In this document: in pieces, positions 1 through 12,123 of the stretch
Layout: every line of letters starts with the position of its first letter
How positions within the stretch are numbered: position 1 is the stretch's first letter
From: Armillaria gallica
Taxonomy: Eukaryota > Basidiomycota > Agaricomycetes > Agaricales > Physalacriaceae
Length of the DNA stretch: 64,000 nt
Direction: 5' to 3'
NCBI GenBank assembly: GCA_037576215.1
Contig: JBANDB010000008.1
Location: 3,348,001 to 3,412,000, forward strand
Program-made: the position numbers and the translations under genes
The notes under the pieces: generated by a model
What the model was told of the DNA's origin: nothing
What the model saw: the letters and a program-made list of their open reading frames with translations, nothing else
Database searches by the model: none

Positions 1-1021
1 TCCCACTTGTTTTCATTCATGGTCTTGGCATGACGGGAACCAATTTGCTTGAAACCATCGATGGTGAACCCAGTTGGGCGGATTACTTTCTTGGAGAGGG
101 TTACGAGGTGAGTAGGTTATCCTGTTGGAGTCAAGACTGCTTATCCTGCTGTAGTTGTATCTTGTAGATGCGCCTAATAGAGCACGTTCAGCTTGGCACC
201 AAGGCATAGACGGTCCCCAGTTAACACTTGACGCCGTCGAAGTCGAGAGCCGTTTCACAGCAACTGAACGCTACAATATCTGGCCACAGGCGGCGCTTCA
301 CACGCAATGGCCTGGCACAGGCAGCGTCGGAGACCCCATCTTCGACAATTTTTACGCTGCTACAGTTCCGAGTCTCGTATCAGATGTCGAATCCTCTCAA
401 AAAATCAAAGTCGCGGGGTCTGTGCTTTTGGATCAGATTGGAGTAGGCTTTTCATGGATCACATCGTTTGGATCAAAGCTGACAATGTACTAGCCTGCAA
501 TCATAATGGTGCACTCCCAATCTGGCCCTTATGGTTGGATACTGGGCGACGCTCGTCCATCTCTCGTCAAAGCCGTTGTTGCGTTGGAACCAACAGGTCC
601 TCCCTTCATGAGCGCCGTGTTCCTACCTTTAACCCCTGCCCGTCCCTACGGTGTCGCCGAAACGCCGTTACAGTATTCGCCGCCAATCAAATCTCCGGAC
701 GAACTAGTACGAGAATTGGTTTATCACGATACAACTGCAAACGTTTTCTGTTATCGCCAGGCCTCTCCAGCGAGGCAATTGGTGAATCTTATTGACATAC
801 CCATGCTAATGGTCACGTCTGAGTCCGGTTATCATGCAACGTATGACAACTGCACGGCTGATTACCTCGTGCAAGCGGGCGTCGCTGTTGACCATATCAA
901 TCTCCCCGGCATCGGTATACACGGTAACGGTCATATGATGTTCATGGAGAGGAATAGGCTGCAAATTGCACGGGACGTCGTGCAAAAGTGGTTGCTGAAG
1001 ACGTTTGAAGACGATGTTTAG
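1..1021 (+). CDS. Alpha/beta hydrolase, 5' partial
   Basis: Serine hydrolase of the alpha/beta fold; substrate not predictable. The window opens inside exon 1, which reads PLVFIHGLGMTGTN, the usual HG oxyanion-hole strand. Two short introns (108-154 and 443-493) join this to LLDQIG/PAIIMVHSQSGPYGW. There HSQSG is the nucleophile elbow with Ser as catalytic residue; most relatives have HSQGG. The C-terminal GIHGNGHMMF supplies the catalytic His. It stops with TAG at 1019-1021. The 3' end converges on the ATP synthase gene 64 bp away. The start codon lies outside the window. Confidence 0.85.
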
Positions 1022-1084
1022 TTCAGAGAAATTCTCAAATTGATATGTGCTGTATCACACCCATGCGACAATTTATTGTACTGT

Positions 1085-1875
1085 TTACATGAGATTGAGG
1101 TCACCGAACTTCTCCTTATATCCTGCAGATATGTTCAGTATTTATGAAAAGCAATAGGGTATAGAGGAATCGTACCTGGCACCGTCCACTTGCCCTTCTT
1201 GACCATAGTCTCGACAACTTCTAGCAAACGGGGGTGGGCCTCTCCAACATCGCTGACCTATTTAACATGTAGGCATTTCTGAGAACGTACGACTGGGAGC
1301 AGCACTTACAGTCAACTGGTCAAATGGACGTGCCTCCTCAATGTTAGCAAGGGTAGCCTGTAGCTCCTTCAGCTCAACGTCGATCTTGGCTTCGGTCTCC
1401 TGGGCCTTCGCAACCTAGAAAAAACCACAGTCAATCCTCATCTAAAAGCCCCCGCAAAAAAGTGTCACCCACAGCCTTGGCCTCGAACGACTCAATAGCG
1501 TTGACATGCGCGCCAACATCGTACGTCACAGGTTTGAACGCCTTCAGGACCTTCTCAGCCTCATCGACGACAGCCTGGTTCTTCAACACGGAGCGGTAGT
1601 ACGCAAGGTCGACCGTGGTGGGCTGGGAGGCGTATTGGGCGTTGATGCGTTGTGCTTCGCTGTGTCTTTTCCGGAAAGCTTGGAGGGAAGCGATGGTCTC
1701 TGTCGTGTTGTGAATTCAATTTGAGAGTGTGAAGAGAGGCGGAGCGACGAACCCTTTCCGAGGCCCAAGGATGAGTAGACACGGGCAAAGTCCTGGGGAG
1801 TACGGTCAACGTCGTATGGGCCGTTATGGTTTTTTCACGACCTACCACGGCTGCGGTGGCTGCTTTCGAGGCCAT
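1085..1875 (-). CDS. ATP7: Mitochondrial F1Fo-ATP synthase subunit d
   Basis: Peripheral-stalk subunit d of the mitochondrial ATP synthase. Six exons can be placed with consensus splice sites: 1846-1875, 1753-1792, 1473-1699, 1310-1414, 1176-1257 and 1085-1122. They total 522 nt, giving 173 residues, the normal length. The product begins MASKAATAAV and carries DFARVYSSLGLGK, LQAFRKRHSEAQR, VKKGKWTVPGYKEKFGDL and the ending NLM, all typical of fungal subunit d. The reading frame is intact across all introns. It is transcribed towards the hydrolase, and its promoter lies in the 1876-2339 gap. Identification rests on family knowledge plus these motifs and is secure. Confidence 0.95.
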
Positions 1876-2339
1876 GGCCTAGATAATTGGAGATATTAGG
1901 AAAACCAGGATAGCAAAGTGACCGTACTCACTTTTAAAGAATTGAGTAGAGGGAGTTCTATAAGACGATAGCAGCTCCTCCTTTGCCCGAAAGTTGCCGA
2001 ATGGTAGATTACATAATCGCCACTTTCTGTTCAAGTCCGTTCCGGCTCCTCTCTTTCGCTATTGGATATTTTTCCTAGACGAGAATAAAATGTGTAGTAA
2101 TCGCTTCGTGTGTGTGTATATATGCATTTGTAAGATAAAATTGAAAGTATGGTCCGTGTCCAATGCTATGCAGGTTGAAACGCGACGTACAACCTTGAAA
2201 GGTATGCTTATTCTACAAACTTCGACAAGTCTAAAGTGATAATGAGGAAAGCAAGGTAAGTGAATCCAGTTCACCAAAGTAGCTATGCGTCCAGCAACGA
2301 AAAACCAGATATAGATGCACCACCATAGAAAAAAACCCA
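1876..2339. other. Intergenic region
   Basis: Upstream region of ATP7 and 3' flank of the MscS-type gene, both on the minus strand. It is AT-rich around 2040-2160. No gene, repeat or RNA structure was recognised. Confidence 0.6.
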
Positions 2340-5300
2340 TTAACCATCTCCCATACCCCTCATATTGGCCTTCCGGCTCTTACTCTTCCGTTGGCGGATA
2401 TTCACACCCGTTCTCGTCGCCACAGGTGGTAAGAACCCTAGCGTTGGCTTCATCCGTTCTGGCACCGGCGATGTGCTCTGGACGTGCACGGTCTCGGGCA
2501 GCTTGTCCGTTGACGAACCCATACCCACATCGTCAACCCCAGGCGAAGGTGGCGGGTTGTACGTTTGAGTATGAGGGTCTCCATATACGATGGGCAGTGG
2601 CGCCTCGTACCCTACGATACCGAGCTGCCGACAGTAGTACTGGACAGCGGCGTGGAAAGCTGTCTTACGTGCACACCGAAGACCCCAGTCTTGCCATGTA
2701 CTGTGGAGAAGTATTAATACAATGGATGGTCTTTGTATTTGCCGTGAGATTTACCCGTTGTGTGCGATACCGATGGTGATTTCCATGTATCGCTGGTATT
2801 CGATATTTTGCAGGACGATCGAGGTGCTTGGCTCATACCATCGGTTCTCTTCTGTTGATAGCCATGCATTCATGTACTCTTCTAGTTCATCAAGTGCCTC
2901 TAGAGGCGTGCGCCAGGCCACTTGCATCGTAAGATTCTCGAACATTTTCTGAAATAATGTCATTAGTATGAGCGAGGCGTAGTTAGGGAAAATCACGTAC
3001 ATCACTCCGCCGTACATTCGTACTGCAAATAAAATAGATATGTTAACCGAAAGTGCAATGACGAGGAGAAAACACTTACATGAATTTGGAGAAGAGCTGG
3101 TTGTTGAAGTAATACGTCTCTGTACCATCAACGCGGGTGAATACAGTCTAGGAAGAGAACGTGAGGCCAATAGCAATCAATACTAAGAGCTAAGCGTACG
3201 GCAAAAAGGTTCATCTTCTTGACCACCAAAATCTCATCTGCCAATGCCATTAGAACGAGCGATAGCTACTGATAATCATACTGACCGTCAATAAAGCAGC
3301 GGTCTCCGGTGTCATAAGGACTGAAAATAACGTCAACTGCTAAAAAAGCAACGATACGAGTAAATACACGTACTGAGTAACGAACAGGAACATGATCGCG
3401 TCGAAAGCATTACTTGCCGAAGTCTTGAAGATGAAACTTGCAGCAATACCAATAGTATAGACACTCGTCAGACTGTCCCCGACGTTCACGCCAAAGATAC
3501 TCAAACTGATGAAAAACAGGACCACCATGGCGAAGAACAATAGGATGTGATCGAGAGTCTTCAGTGCGGCACCGACATCCCGCATAGATCGAGCGAGGAA
3601 CCGGCGTTCCTTGTAGACCTTCACCAAGGTCGACTTGATCTCGCCTCTCGAGATATCCCCATTGTTATCTTTGTCGAATAGTCGGAACGCCTTCTCCGCT
3701 TGCTCACGAGTGGAAAAGGCAGGGTAGAAATCTTCCGGCAACAGATACGTCCTATAGACATGATGGGGCCTAAATCGAGTATAGATACTCCGGGCAAGAT
3801 GCTACAAAGGCAAAAGGTTGGAGCATATCATAAAGACAATAACGTCAACCTTACCTTGGCCTCATCCACGCTGCCAACTCCACCGGTAAAAGAAGACCTC
3901 CACCAGAAGTGGAGTCGTCACCCTTGATGTTCCGCGCATCATGTAAGACTGCGTTCTTCAGTGCCTTGGCGGCGTGCGCGATAGTTTCTCCAGCGTTCAT
4001 ATCCGATCCGTCAGTGCTGTGTCGCGGGCTTGGAGTACCCGTCACAGGAGGATACCGATGTAAACCAGAAGGCGTCATAGTGCGCGCGTCCACGGGAGAA
4101 CTTATAACACCCATCTCGTGCGTCCTTTCAGGCGATGCGGACTGGGCCCGGTTCGTTGAGTCCGTGTTATTCCGCGACCTGCTGAACCAGGAAGACTGTG
4201 TTCGCTGCTTGCCCTTACTGCTCATCATGGTTCCTTTCCTGTTGGTTGTCCCCACGACGGTGCGATCGCCATCTCCTTCGGTATCGCCATCAGCCCCGTC
4301 ATCGTTGAGGGGCCCTCCCCAGCTAAATCGGTCTTTTTCGCCAACTTGACCAAATAATGGTGTACGGAACCCAGATCGGAAGCCGCTGTGGGACGAGGGC
4401 TTGGGTTTGTAGTCCCGAAGCTTCTCTATGACTGGAAGAGCTTCTGTTATGGCGTCCACGCGATCCTTGAAAGCGGTGCGATGGAAGGCAAATGCGACAG
4501 CGTGCGACAACATCTTCTGTGCGCATACGACGACACCAAAGAAGAATAGGAATTCAACCACTTGGTATAACTGGAGTAAACTCAGTACTATAACGTTATT
4601 GCGATAAGGAGCACACGTACCCTTTCGGTATAATGAGCCCGACTTTGCGAGGCGTCCTGTGTGTCGTAGAGATTGAAAATATGCCCAAAGATGATAACCC
4701 AGCTGGCCCAAGCACTGGCGACATAGAGTACAGGCTTGAATGTGTTCTTGATGGAGCAATAGAGCTCTATCCGGGTTTTTATGTGCTCGGAGACGTGGCC
4801 CCAGGCTGCCATGACCATGAAGCGAAAGATGGTCGGAATGATATCGACAATGAGAGCGAGGTACCATGAAATGACGAGATTTGCGGCGGCCCAGAAGAGC
4901 CACGCTTGTACGTTTTGCTTCACGTAGAGACGGTGTTCTGAAGGATTGTTCTTATACCAGAAGTAGTGAATGAGAATACCAGGCGCGACAATGACGCCAG
5001 CCAGGAATGTAGATCCAATGAGAGAGGAAAAGAGAAGAGTAAAGACGCTGTCGAAACTGAATGAGATCGACCAAGTCCTAAAGAGGCAGACTCACCGCTT
5101 AAACGTCCAGCGCTTATCCTTTTGCTTCAGGCCCATCTGCTTCTCAAATTTGGCTTCTTCGTCGACAAGATCTTCCTCCCACTCCAGTCGTAATTGTCGT
5201 CGTCGTACTCATCATCAGTGAGTGTTGGCGCAAGGGATATAGGACGGGACACGTCGCTCTGCTTGTACATAGTCGTTGGAGGCTGGACATGTTCTGGGTA

Positions 5301-5515
5301 ATGCACCGAAGGCTTTCCTTGGGTTCCCTAGGGGCTGGCTCGATATCCTCTGACATGTTTACCTGGGAGCGATAAGCGGGACTTGGTGGATATGAATAGA
5401 CGTCGTGGTGGACAAGGAGAGTCTGTTCGAGATTGGAGGTGCTCGCCTCTGGCTTATATGGAGGCGAGGCAGCAGTAAGATCCTCCTGGGATGTAGATAG
5501 GAAGCGGTTGGACAT
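2340..5515 (-). CDS. EF-hand mechanosensitive ion channel (MscS family, Msy1/Msy2 type)
   Basis: Fungal MscS-like channel, expected in ER or cortical membranes and involved in osmotic and calcium responses. From the start at 5515 it has an acidic N-terminus, four or so membrane segments (around 5040-4630 and 4590-4500), and a Ser-rich linker. Next come a canonical EF-hand (FDKDNNGDISRGEI, near 3670), the pore segment after LKTLDHILLF, and the MscS beta domain (PYDTGDRCFID, VVKKMNLFA). The tail ends RGMGDG. About ten introns are recognisable. The frame slips at two or three places: near 5316 (less certain), near 5178 (WSG then EEDLVDEEAKFE), and near 3897 (GGG then SSFTGGVGSVDEAK). Each could be healed by a single extra base. 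These look like sequencing errors because all domains are otherwise conserved. Confidence 0.85.
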
Positions 5516-6355
5516 GTCCTATCGAAATGTGATGGCGTCTGCCAAACAAGATCTCCACCGTGAAATTTCTTTCCACCGCCCCTCTGCGTCCATTTCAAAT
5601 TTCGCTCCTCCATTTGATGTAATTTCCAAGCACGTTTCTGCAGACTCAAGACGTTTCTTTCCTACTGCAATACTTTCCATGTCTTGCTACCAGACCGTGT
5701 GGCATGTCCGTAATGCCAGCAAACATTTTCTGGTTCCAGGAGATCGCCGTTGTTATGGAAGACGCAGTTGTTAGGCGGATATGCACTAAAGTGGTAGTTA
5801 TCCCTGTTCCAGATCAGATCGAATCACCGTCGATTGCAGCACTGCGGCGGGCAGTCGCTGCCACGCTGCTAGAGAGTTATATGGTTGCCTTTCCCCCATA
5901 CAATACAATCAAAGAAAGCGCAGTAAATACCAGATGTCCGACTAACGGAGAAGTTTGCCATATCTTTCGATGGAAGTTGCGCAACTATCAGAAAAGTATC
6001 ACCAGGACAACGTTAACCTATAGGGCTCAGGAAAACGTAGTAGACCTCATAACACCAACACGTTAGATTCTTATAAAGCATTCTCCAGGGCTGGAAGACT
6101 TCATCAGGCATATACAACTCGAACCAAGAACCGACTTAGGTGAATCCATCAACACATGTCAGAAGCTTCAGCCATAGCTGGAGCATTTCTTACCACAATT
6201 TGAATCGATTCCCGGTCAAAAGCTCACATGATGGCCCCAAGAAGTTCACATTATGTGGATAAGTTTCTGGACCCGGCTGTAGCAGGTTAGCCCGTGAAAA
6301 CACCGAGATAACACGTACCATTGATCCAGGAGCAATCCAAGCTAGGTGGTGACCG
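5516..6355. other. Intergenic region
   Basis: 5' flank of the MscS-type gene. The open frames here (for example 5704-6066) show no recognisable domain, no convincing codon bias and no supporting splice pattern, so I left them out. Confidence 0.5.
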
Positions 6356-6840
6356 TTAGACGTGGCAGATAAAGCAAGAGAGAATGAGCAACCAAGATAC
6401 AGCGTAGGGAACCCAGGTGTTCGGGAGGTTGATGTCTGACCAACGGCTGGAGACGCGATGCAACAGACAACGAACCCAAACAGCTATAACTAACAAGGGT
6501 GCAGATGGGTGGGTCGCGAAAACCGAGTCTTGCTGAATGAGGAGAAAGTGAAAACTTCGAGGGAGATATTCTACGAAGTCCGCAAACATCGGTACTACTC
6601 GATCGTACAAAACGGGTGCAAATACGGTGCCACTACTGCACCACTAGCTTCGCCCCGACGATAGTGATATCTCAAATATCTTTGTCGTGAAGATGTACCT
6701 ACATTAAGTGACGCGTACGCGTTATTTACCCATGTTGATCCATCAGCAAAATTCTTAAATATCATAAGTACTGTACAGGTGACAGTTCCAGCAGAATAAC
6801 AAATAGGAATACAAGAAAGAGCAGCCACTTATCCATCATG
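6356..6840 (-). pseudogene. Possible membrane-protein gene remnant
   Basis: The minus strand reads a hydrophobic start, MDKWLLFLVFLFVILLELSP. A GT-AG junction may then lead to YLMIFKNFADGSTWVNN, with another hydrophobic block at 6356-6610 (LLVIAVWVRCLLH, VSWLLILSCFICHV). This resembles pieces of a multi-span fungal membrane protein, but no complete frame, family motif or consistent exon set can be assembled. It may be a decayed gene. It could also be 3' untranslated or extra exon sequence of the FHA gene, because GTGAGT lies directly at that gene's stop. Confidence 0.25.
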
Positions 6841-6842
6841 AC

Positions 6843-9596
6843 TCACGTGCGCGTCCTAGCCCTAGTCCTAGTACGCGTCCTCGCCCCCTTGCCCAGCCCA
6901 GTATCATCCTCCTCCTCCTTCACTCCAGCAAGCGGCGGATTCTCCTTCTCCTGACTGTCCACCTTCTTCCTCCCCTTTCGCACAGGCTTTGTCTCCCCGA
7001 CAATCTCCACATCGGAGGTGGAACCCGAAACCGTCGACGACGGCTTCTTCCCCCTAGTCGCCGGCTTATCCTCAACAGTCGGAGTCGCCTTGCGTCCCCT
7101 CGTCGTTCTTTTCAGCGGCACAGCAGCTTCATCATCTTCTGTAGTCTTCTCAACAACTTTCTTGGGACGACCCCGACCTTTCTTTGGAGCAACTTCAACA
7201 TGCTCTTCCTCTTCCGCCTCTACTTCAGCAGCAACGTTTTTCGCTCGGCCCCTGGTCTTCTTAGGAACCTCGTCTTCTGGTTCCTCCGTTTTAGCCCTGG
7301 TACGTGGTCGAGTAAGTTTCGCCTTCTCCTTCTCGTCGTCCGGCTCCGTTTTGGTCCTTGTTCGGGCACGCGCACGTGTAGGCCTCGCTTCAGTGCTCGG
7401 TGTAGCCGCTCTCTTCCCCCTGGTAGTCTTCTTGGGTGGCGCAACCTCTTCGATCTCGACGTCAGCATCAGGGCTAGGTGTGCGCACCCTTTTGCCGCGC
7501 GCGGTTCTCTTAGGTGTAGGTTCGTCAAGCTCCTGTTCCTGCTCCTGTTCCGTCTCTGTGTCTGATTGCGGTGGCGGTGTCGGGGCTTTGCACGGTACGG
7601 AACGTTTCTTGGGGGATGGAGTAACGCATTCATCCACCGACTCCAGCTGCTCGTCATGCATCTCGTCGACATCCGAAATAACGTCCTTGTCGGCTGTCGG
7701 CTCCTCTTCCATGGGCTCATCTCCTCTGACATCCATGGGTTTAGCTTCTTCCACAGGGGAAGCCACGGGAGCGACTATATGCTCCATCTTCTCCATGGCT
7801 TGTTCCTTTTCATGATCCTCGGTGCTCCGATGAGGCCAAGTGATTTTCAACGGTGACTTCACTTCGGTGATGGGGGCAGCTTTGGGTGCCTTCAACGCAA
7901 GAGGAGTGGACAAAGTCCTCTTCAACGGGTATGCAGCTCGGATTGGTGTATTGAAGGTGCCCTTAATAGGAGACCCAGGTCCGATTGTGGTCTTTGACGG
8001 CGACTTGGGAATAGTCTTTGCTGGTGACTGGGGAATAATCTTTATCGGTGACGTAGGAACAAGCGAGGTAAGCTCAGGATAGACCCGCGGAGTCACGACC
8101 ACCTTGGTCGGTGAAGTTGCTCTCGGCCACAGACTTTTGGCGGGAGAAGTAGCTCTAGGAGTCACCAGTGCCGGTTTGGAAGGCGAAGCAGCGGGTGTTG
8201 TCGTCAATAATGACTTCGCGGGCGATGTGGCTCGCACCGGTGTCTTTGGTATTGTCAAATCTTGCGCGTCGACGTCAATCGCTTCGACGGTTTGATCCCT
8301 GAGGCGCATGTCCACCTTTCTTTCCCCTGCTTCAGCCTTCATTGCCCTACGCATCTTCATGTCTTCAATAGCATCGCGCATCTTCTCAAGAAGTACCCTA
8401 GAATCCTCTTCCATTTCTTCCCTCACTCCAAACAGAGTAGAACTTTGGCCGTTTTTAGTAGGAGAGGCGAAGGGATTATTGTCAGATGCTTTCTTTGGGG
8501 GTGACAGGCCAGGAACGCGTCCAGCGAAGAAAAGATCGGGCGCTACAAGGGCAGACCGACGACGTTCTGAGATTGCCTATTCGCCGAATATCAATTACAG
8601 AGCAAGGTAGTCAGACGATGCACACACCTTCTTCTCCTCTGCAGTCAAAACAACCTTGCGTTTGGGGGTCGTCCAGGCCGGCTCTTTCTTGATCGCGTTA
8701 GTTTGAGGTGTGGCAGGAACTGCAACAGGCAGAGCGAAGTTAAGTGGTTGTCTAGGGAGCCGGCATCTCTGAGGTGGACCACCGCCAAGCGATGGACGTG
8801 AGGAGAAAGAGAAACGGGCAGTCGGAGCGAATTTGGGTGTAGTAGGCGTATCAATCTCGTGCTCGTCATTCATCTCCACATCCATTGGTTCCGCTTCAGA
8901 AGAGGGTACGTTCTCCATGGGCTCACTCTGTGGCACCTCTTCCTCGTCGCTTTCTGAGTGGTCGCCACCTTCGCTGATGCTCATTTCGCTCTCACTGTCA
9001 CTGACAGCAACCAGCCCACCCATGACCTCGAGTTCCTCCATTTCATCTTCAGCCTGCTTTGCGTTCTTCATCAAGACTCTTTTGTGCAAGCTTGGTGGCC
9101 CCTTGGAAGGCGACGGGGGCCGAGGGATGTCCTCAAGCAGCACGCACTCTCCTCCTCCCAAATCCTTGATAAGACCTTTTGGCGGCGACGGAGAGTCTAT
9201 TACTGCTCGTGCCACCATAGACATCCTAACGGCTCTCGGTTTGACAGGGCTCTCTATCAACACTCTCCTCATCTCCTTTGGTGGGTATGAAAACATGAAT
9301 CGCTTTCCCGCGAGTTTGAATTCTGTGCGGTTCGGCAAAGGTATCGTGCTCGGTGGGTATACTTTGCAGCCATCGACCTCAATACCGCTGGGTCCTGAGA
9401 CAACAAGAAAAGCCTTGAGGTCGTGGAACGTAATGTGGGCATGAGACGCGCTGATCGATGGGTAGAATAGCCGGACAGTGCAGCTAGGGTCAGAACCGAA
9501 AGTTACTGGAGAAGTGTCGATTCCAAAGGCCGTGACGGCGTTGCCAGTCGATGCGTCGAGTAGCGAAACTGTTCCAAAGCGGCCGACGTCCTCCAT
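6843..9596 (-). CDS. FHA-domain protein with S/T-P-x-K repeats and AT-hooks
   Basis: Large nuclear-type protein of about 900 residues, two exons (8628-9596 and 6843-8576) joined in frame (AEEKK/AISERRRS). Residues about 20-110 form an FHA phosphopeptide-binding domain (GRFGTVSLLD, VTFGSDPSCTVRL, SISASHAHI, FMFSYPP). A long disordered region follows. It has SP-K/TP-K motifs (SPVKPRA, SPSKG, TSPAKS, TSPIK, SPAKT, KSPSK) suited to CDK phosphorylation, and ARFSFSSRPS, loosely like a PP1-docking site. The C-terminal third is highly basic with AT-hook-like repeats (KKGRGRPKKV, RTTRGRK, ARGKRVRTPS) and ends in an RTRTRAR tract. FHA plus proline-directed repeats plus a basic DNA-binding tail recalls Ki-67 architecture; homology is not established. 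The stop overlaps a perfect GTGAGT donor, so the 3' end could extend. Confidence 0.8.
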
Positions 9597-10152
9597 CGCG
9601 TTCGCTGACGTTGTGGTCAAGAGTTGAAGTTGAAGTAGGACACGTGATCGTACCTCAAACAGTTCAGCTGAGCACGAGGCTGGAACCAAACAATCGGACT
9701 TCGGTCCGAAAGTAGCTCTCTTTATTCTTTCAACCATCTCCTCCAATGCTTGTAGACATAATTGTACATGAGATATGGTACTCTGAAATGTCGACCTACA
9801 TCCGGAAGTCGTTCATGACGCCTTGCCTCCGGATTAACCGAACTTGAAAGCCGTCTATACCCCTGTCGCTTCGTACAGCACCGTTGAACCTCGCATTCAT
9901 AGACTATGTATGCGGCACGGCACATTTACGAAAATCCATCATCTACCATGACTTTATTCCCAACTTACCCGGAACATTACCTGCTTCGTCGACCTGCGAG
10001 AAATCGCAAAGGGAAGAATGGCGAAAGCGGTGTACCATAATCCCATTGAGCTATCCATGTTGCAGAAAATACTGAGTTGGATTTTACGGTAATAAGTTAG
10101 TAGTATTAATATCCACCGTCTACAGAACTGGAAATGATACTGTATTGAGATA
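9597..10152. other. Intergenic region
   Basis: Between the FHA gene start and the mS42 stop, both on the minus strand. The FHA frame stays open upstream to 9746, but that stretch has no conserved content, so the ATG at 9596 directly before the FHA domain was preferred. Nothing else was recognised. Confidence 0.5.
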
Positions 10153-11432
10153 TTAGGGCAATGACCTTTTAGCGGCAAATTTGGCACCGGTGCCGCTCGC
10201 AACCCTAGCGTACGTGTCGCTAACCTTGGCCCAGTCCAAGACTGACCAAAACTTTTTCATCCACTCCTCCTTTCCCCACACTCCGTACCCAGCGCTCATC
10301 CAAGCATGTTCATGGACGGATACGCAGAAAAGCGGGTATAGCACGTCTCCAAGATTATTAACGTCGTCTTTGCTGGGGTCAAGCCGGTCTGAGAAATCCT
10401 CTGAGTAAGAGTTGGAGGATTGCCGAGACGAAGGATCTGTGATGGCTAATGTCCTGGAGCTGGTATGATATTCACGTTCGCCAGGTTGCCAGGGCTTCTT
10501 GTAAGGAGGCTTAAAGGTCGAAACTGGAGCGAACGCTTCAGGCTGCGTATTTGGCCTGGGCGTGTACATCTCTTCCAGCTCCTCTTGATCAGCTTCCGAC
10601 ATTGACTGTGCCCCTTCTTCAGTCAACTCTTCCTCTTTCGCCAACCTGTCCCATTCTTCATCCACTTCCTTACATACTCATCATAAAACGGTTCACCTGG
10701 TACGAGTTCGTCGCGCCTCAAGTCCAGGTCTTTGAGATCGTCCATTGGGGCTTTGTATTGGCGGGACCGGACCAAAAGGGTACCCGCTCCAAACGTAGGT
10801 ATTATGGCCATTCTGCCGGCACTGTCCGTGACGAGCCAGACATACCCCGACGAAAACATCCCTAGTGTGGCCGCAGAAAAAGTTGACTTCAGTTGGGCTA
10901 TGCTGCCATACTGATCCGTTATTTGTGTACGCAAGATGGATGACATCTCATCTTGATGTGTTGAGCCTTTTGATGGTGGGGGTTTCTGTATACATAATAA
11001 GTATAGAGTAGGTAGGCATAAAGGATAAACGCACTAGATGGTCAAGGAAGAAGTGATTATTGATAGCCAGACTTGCAAGATTGGATACTAATATGTTGAA
11101 CGGGTCTTCAAGAGATGTCGTTAGGGTGGTCACCACGGACATTCCCTCGTATTCTGTGCCTGGACATCGCCAGTTAGCTGGGCGATCCCCACATGAACTT
11201 AATACTCACCTCGAGTTTCCTCGTTCAACTGCTTCAACAAGCCATCCTGGTAGTCAACAGCAACGACCTTGAGTGCCGCTGGGGACAGAAACTCTCCCAA
11301 GCCGGCCTCGATAGGATACCTCAGTGCGGGGCGCGCATGGGCATTTCGTGTAGTGAGGTAGCCGTATTGTAATCTTCTGGGGCGACAACAAGATGACCGT
11401 AACGCGTTAACACACAGCCGTAATGTGCTCAT
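10153..11432 (-). CDS. RSM26: Mitochondrial small-subunit ribosomal protein mS42 (SOD-fold, Rsm26 type)
   Basis: Component of the mitochondrial 37S ribosomal subunit built on an iron/manganese superoxide-dismutase fold that has lost metal catalysis. The N-terminus (MSTLRLCVNALRSSCC) looks like a mitochondrial presequence. SOD-like helices follow: YPIEAGLGEFLSPAALK, DPFNILVSNLASLAINNHFFLDHL, and YGSIAQLKSTFSAATLGMFSSGYVWLV. The C-terminal half keeps YPLFCVSVHEHAWMSAGYGVWGK. Three exons are joined by GT-AG introns near 11160-11210 and 10985-11030. Near 10668 the frame slips from DEYVRK to EVDEEWDRLAKEEE; one extra G would restore it. It shares a short divergent promoter with OST2. mS43 (Mrp1) is the alternative assignment. 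Confidence 0.85.
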
Positions 11433-11527
11433 GGTCGTCGTACGGCCTGCCCTAAAGGAGAAGAAAGAACGACGAGGTCACCGTGAAGGCACTAAACGAA
11501 TTTTTTTGGTTACCCTTCCGTTCCGAG

Positions 11528-12071
11528 ATGCGCATGTTTGGCAACAGCGTCTCGACCACATCTCGACTTGCCAATTCCACGTCGCGCATTTCTAGTCAAT
11601 ACCATCATGCCCCCAAAGCCATTCCTGCACCGCCCAAAGCCTCCTCGAATGTCGTTCTTTCACTTTGGAAATCATACAACGAGCAGACCTCTGACAGGCT
11701 CCGTTTCATCGATGCCTTCCTCGTCTTCCTGATGCTCACTGGCATTGCGCAGTTCCTATACTGCATCCTCATTACCAACTTTCCTTTCAATGCTTTTCTG
11801 GCTGGGTTCGTCTCATTCGCACGTCAGCCATCGCAATTTCTCATCTGCAACAATAGATTCTCAAGTACTGTGGGGCAATTCGTGTTAGCTGCTTCACTAC
11901 GCTCCCAGGTCAACCCTGACAACAAAGATGAATTCAAAGACGTGTCTCCTGAACGGTGCGCTATTGACCCTGTGCTATGACCTTATACTTATGGCTACTC
12001 TCAGGGCATTTGCGGATTTCGCCTTGGGTTCCATAGTGCTGCATTTTTTTGTTTTTAACTTCCTGGGATGA
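11528..12071 (+). CDS. OST2: Oligosaccharyltransferase subunit OST2/DAD1
   Basis: Small ER-membrane subunit of the oligosaccharyltransferase that N-glycosylates nascent proteins. Exons are 11528-11805, 11857-11955 and 12005-12071. They give SLWKSYNEQTSDRLRFIDAF, three membrane segments (FLMLTGIAQFLYCILI, FSSTVGQFVLAASLR, DFALGSIVLHFFVFNFLG) and the invariant NPDNKDEFKDVSPERAFADF. It ends LG, as in the family. The in-frame ATG is at 11528. However, the usual MPPK start lies at 11607 in a frame that differs by one base; adding one C to the C run at 11610-11614 would give MPPKAIPAPPKASS. I therefore suspect the true start is 11607 with a lost base. Confidence 0.93.
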
Positions 12072-12123
12072 AGTTGTACCCTTAAAATGAATAGGCTTCA
12101 TAGCAGAGGATGTGCGAGTGCAA

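Noticed and set aside
5704..6066. 120-residue plus-strand frame
   Set aside because: No domain, signal, splice support or codon bias; lies in the 5' flank of the MscS-type gene.
7018..7815. 265-residue plus-strand frame opposite the FHA protein
   Set aside because: Shadow of the minus-strand gene: Ser/Val-rich antisense of Lys/Pro-rich repeats, with no motif of its own.
8833..9444. 203-residue plus-strand frame
   Set aside because: Antisense of the FHA domain and acidic region of the minus-strand gene.
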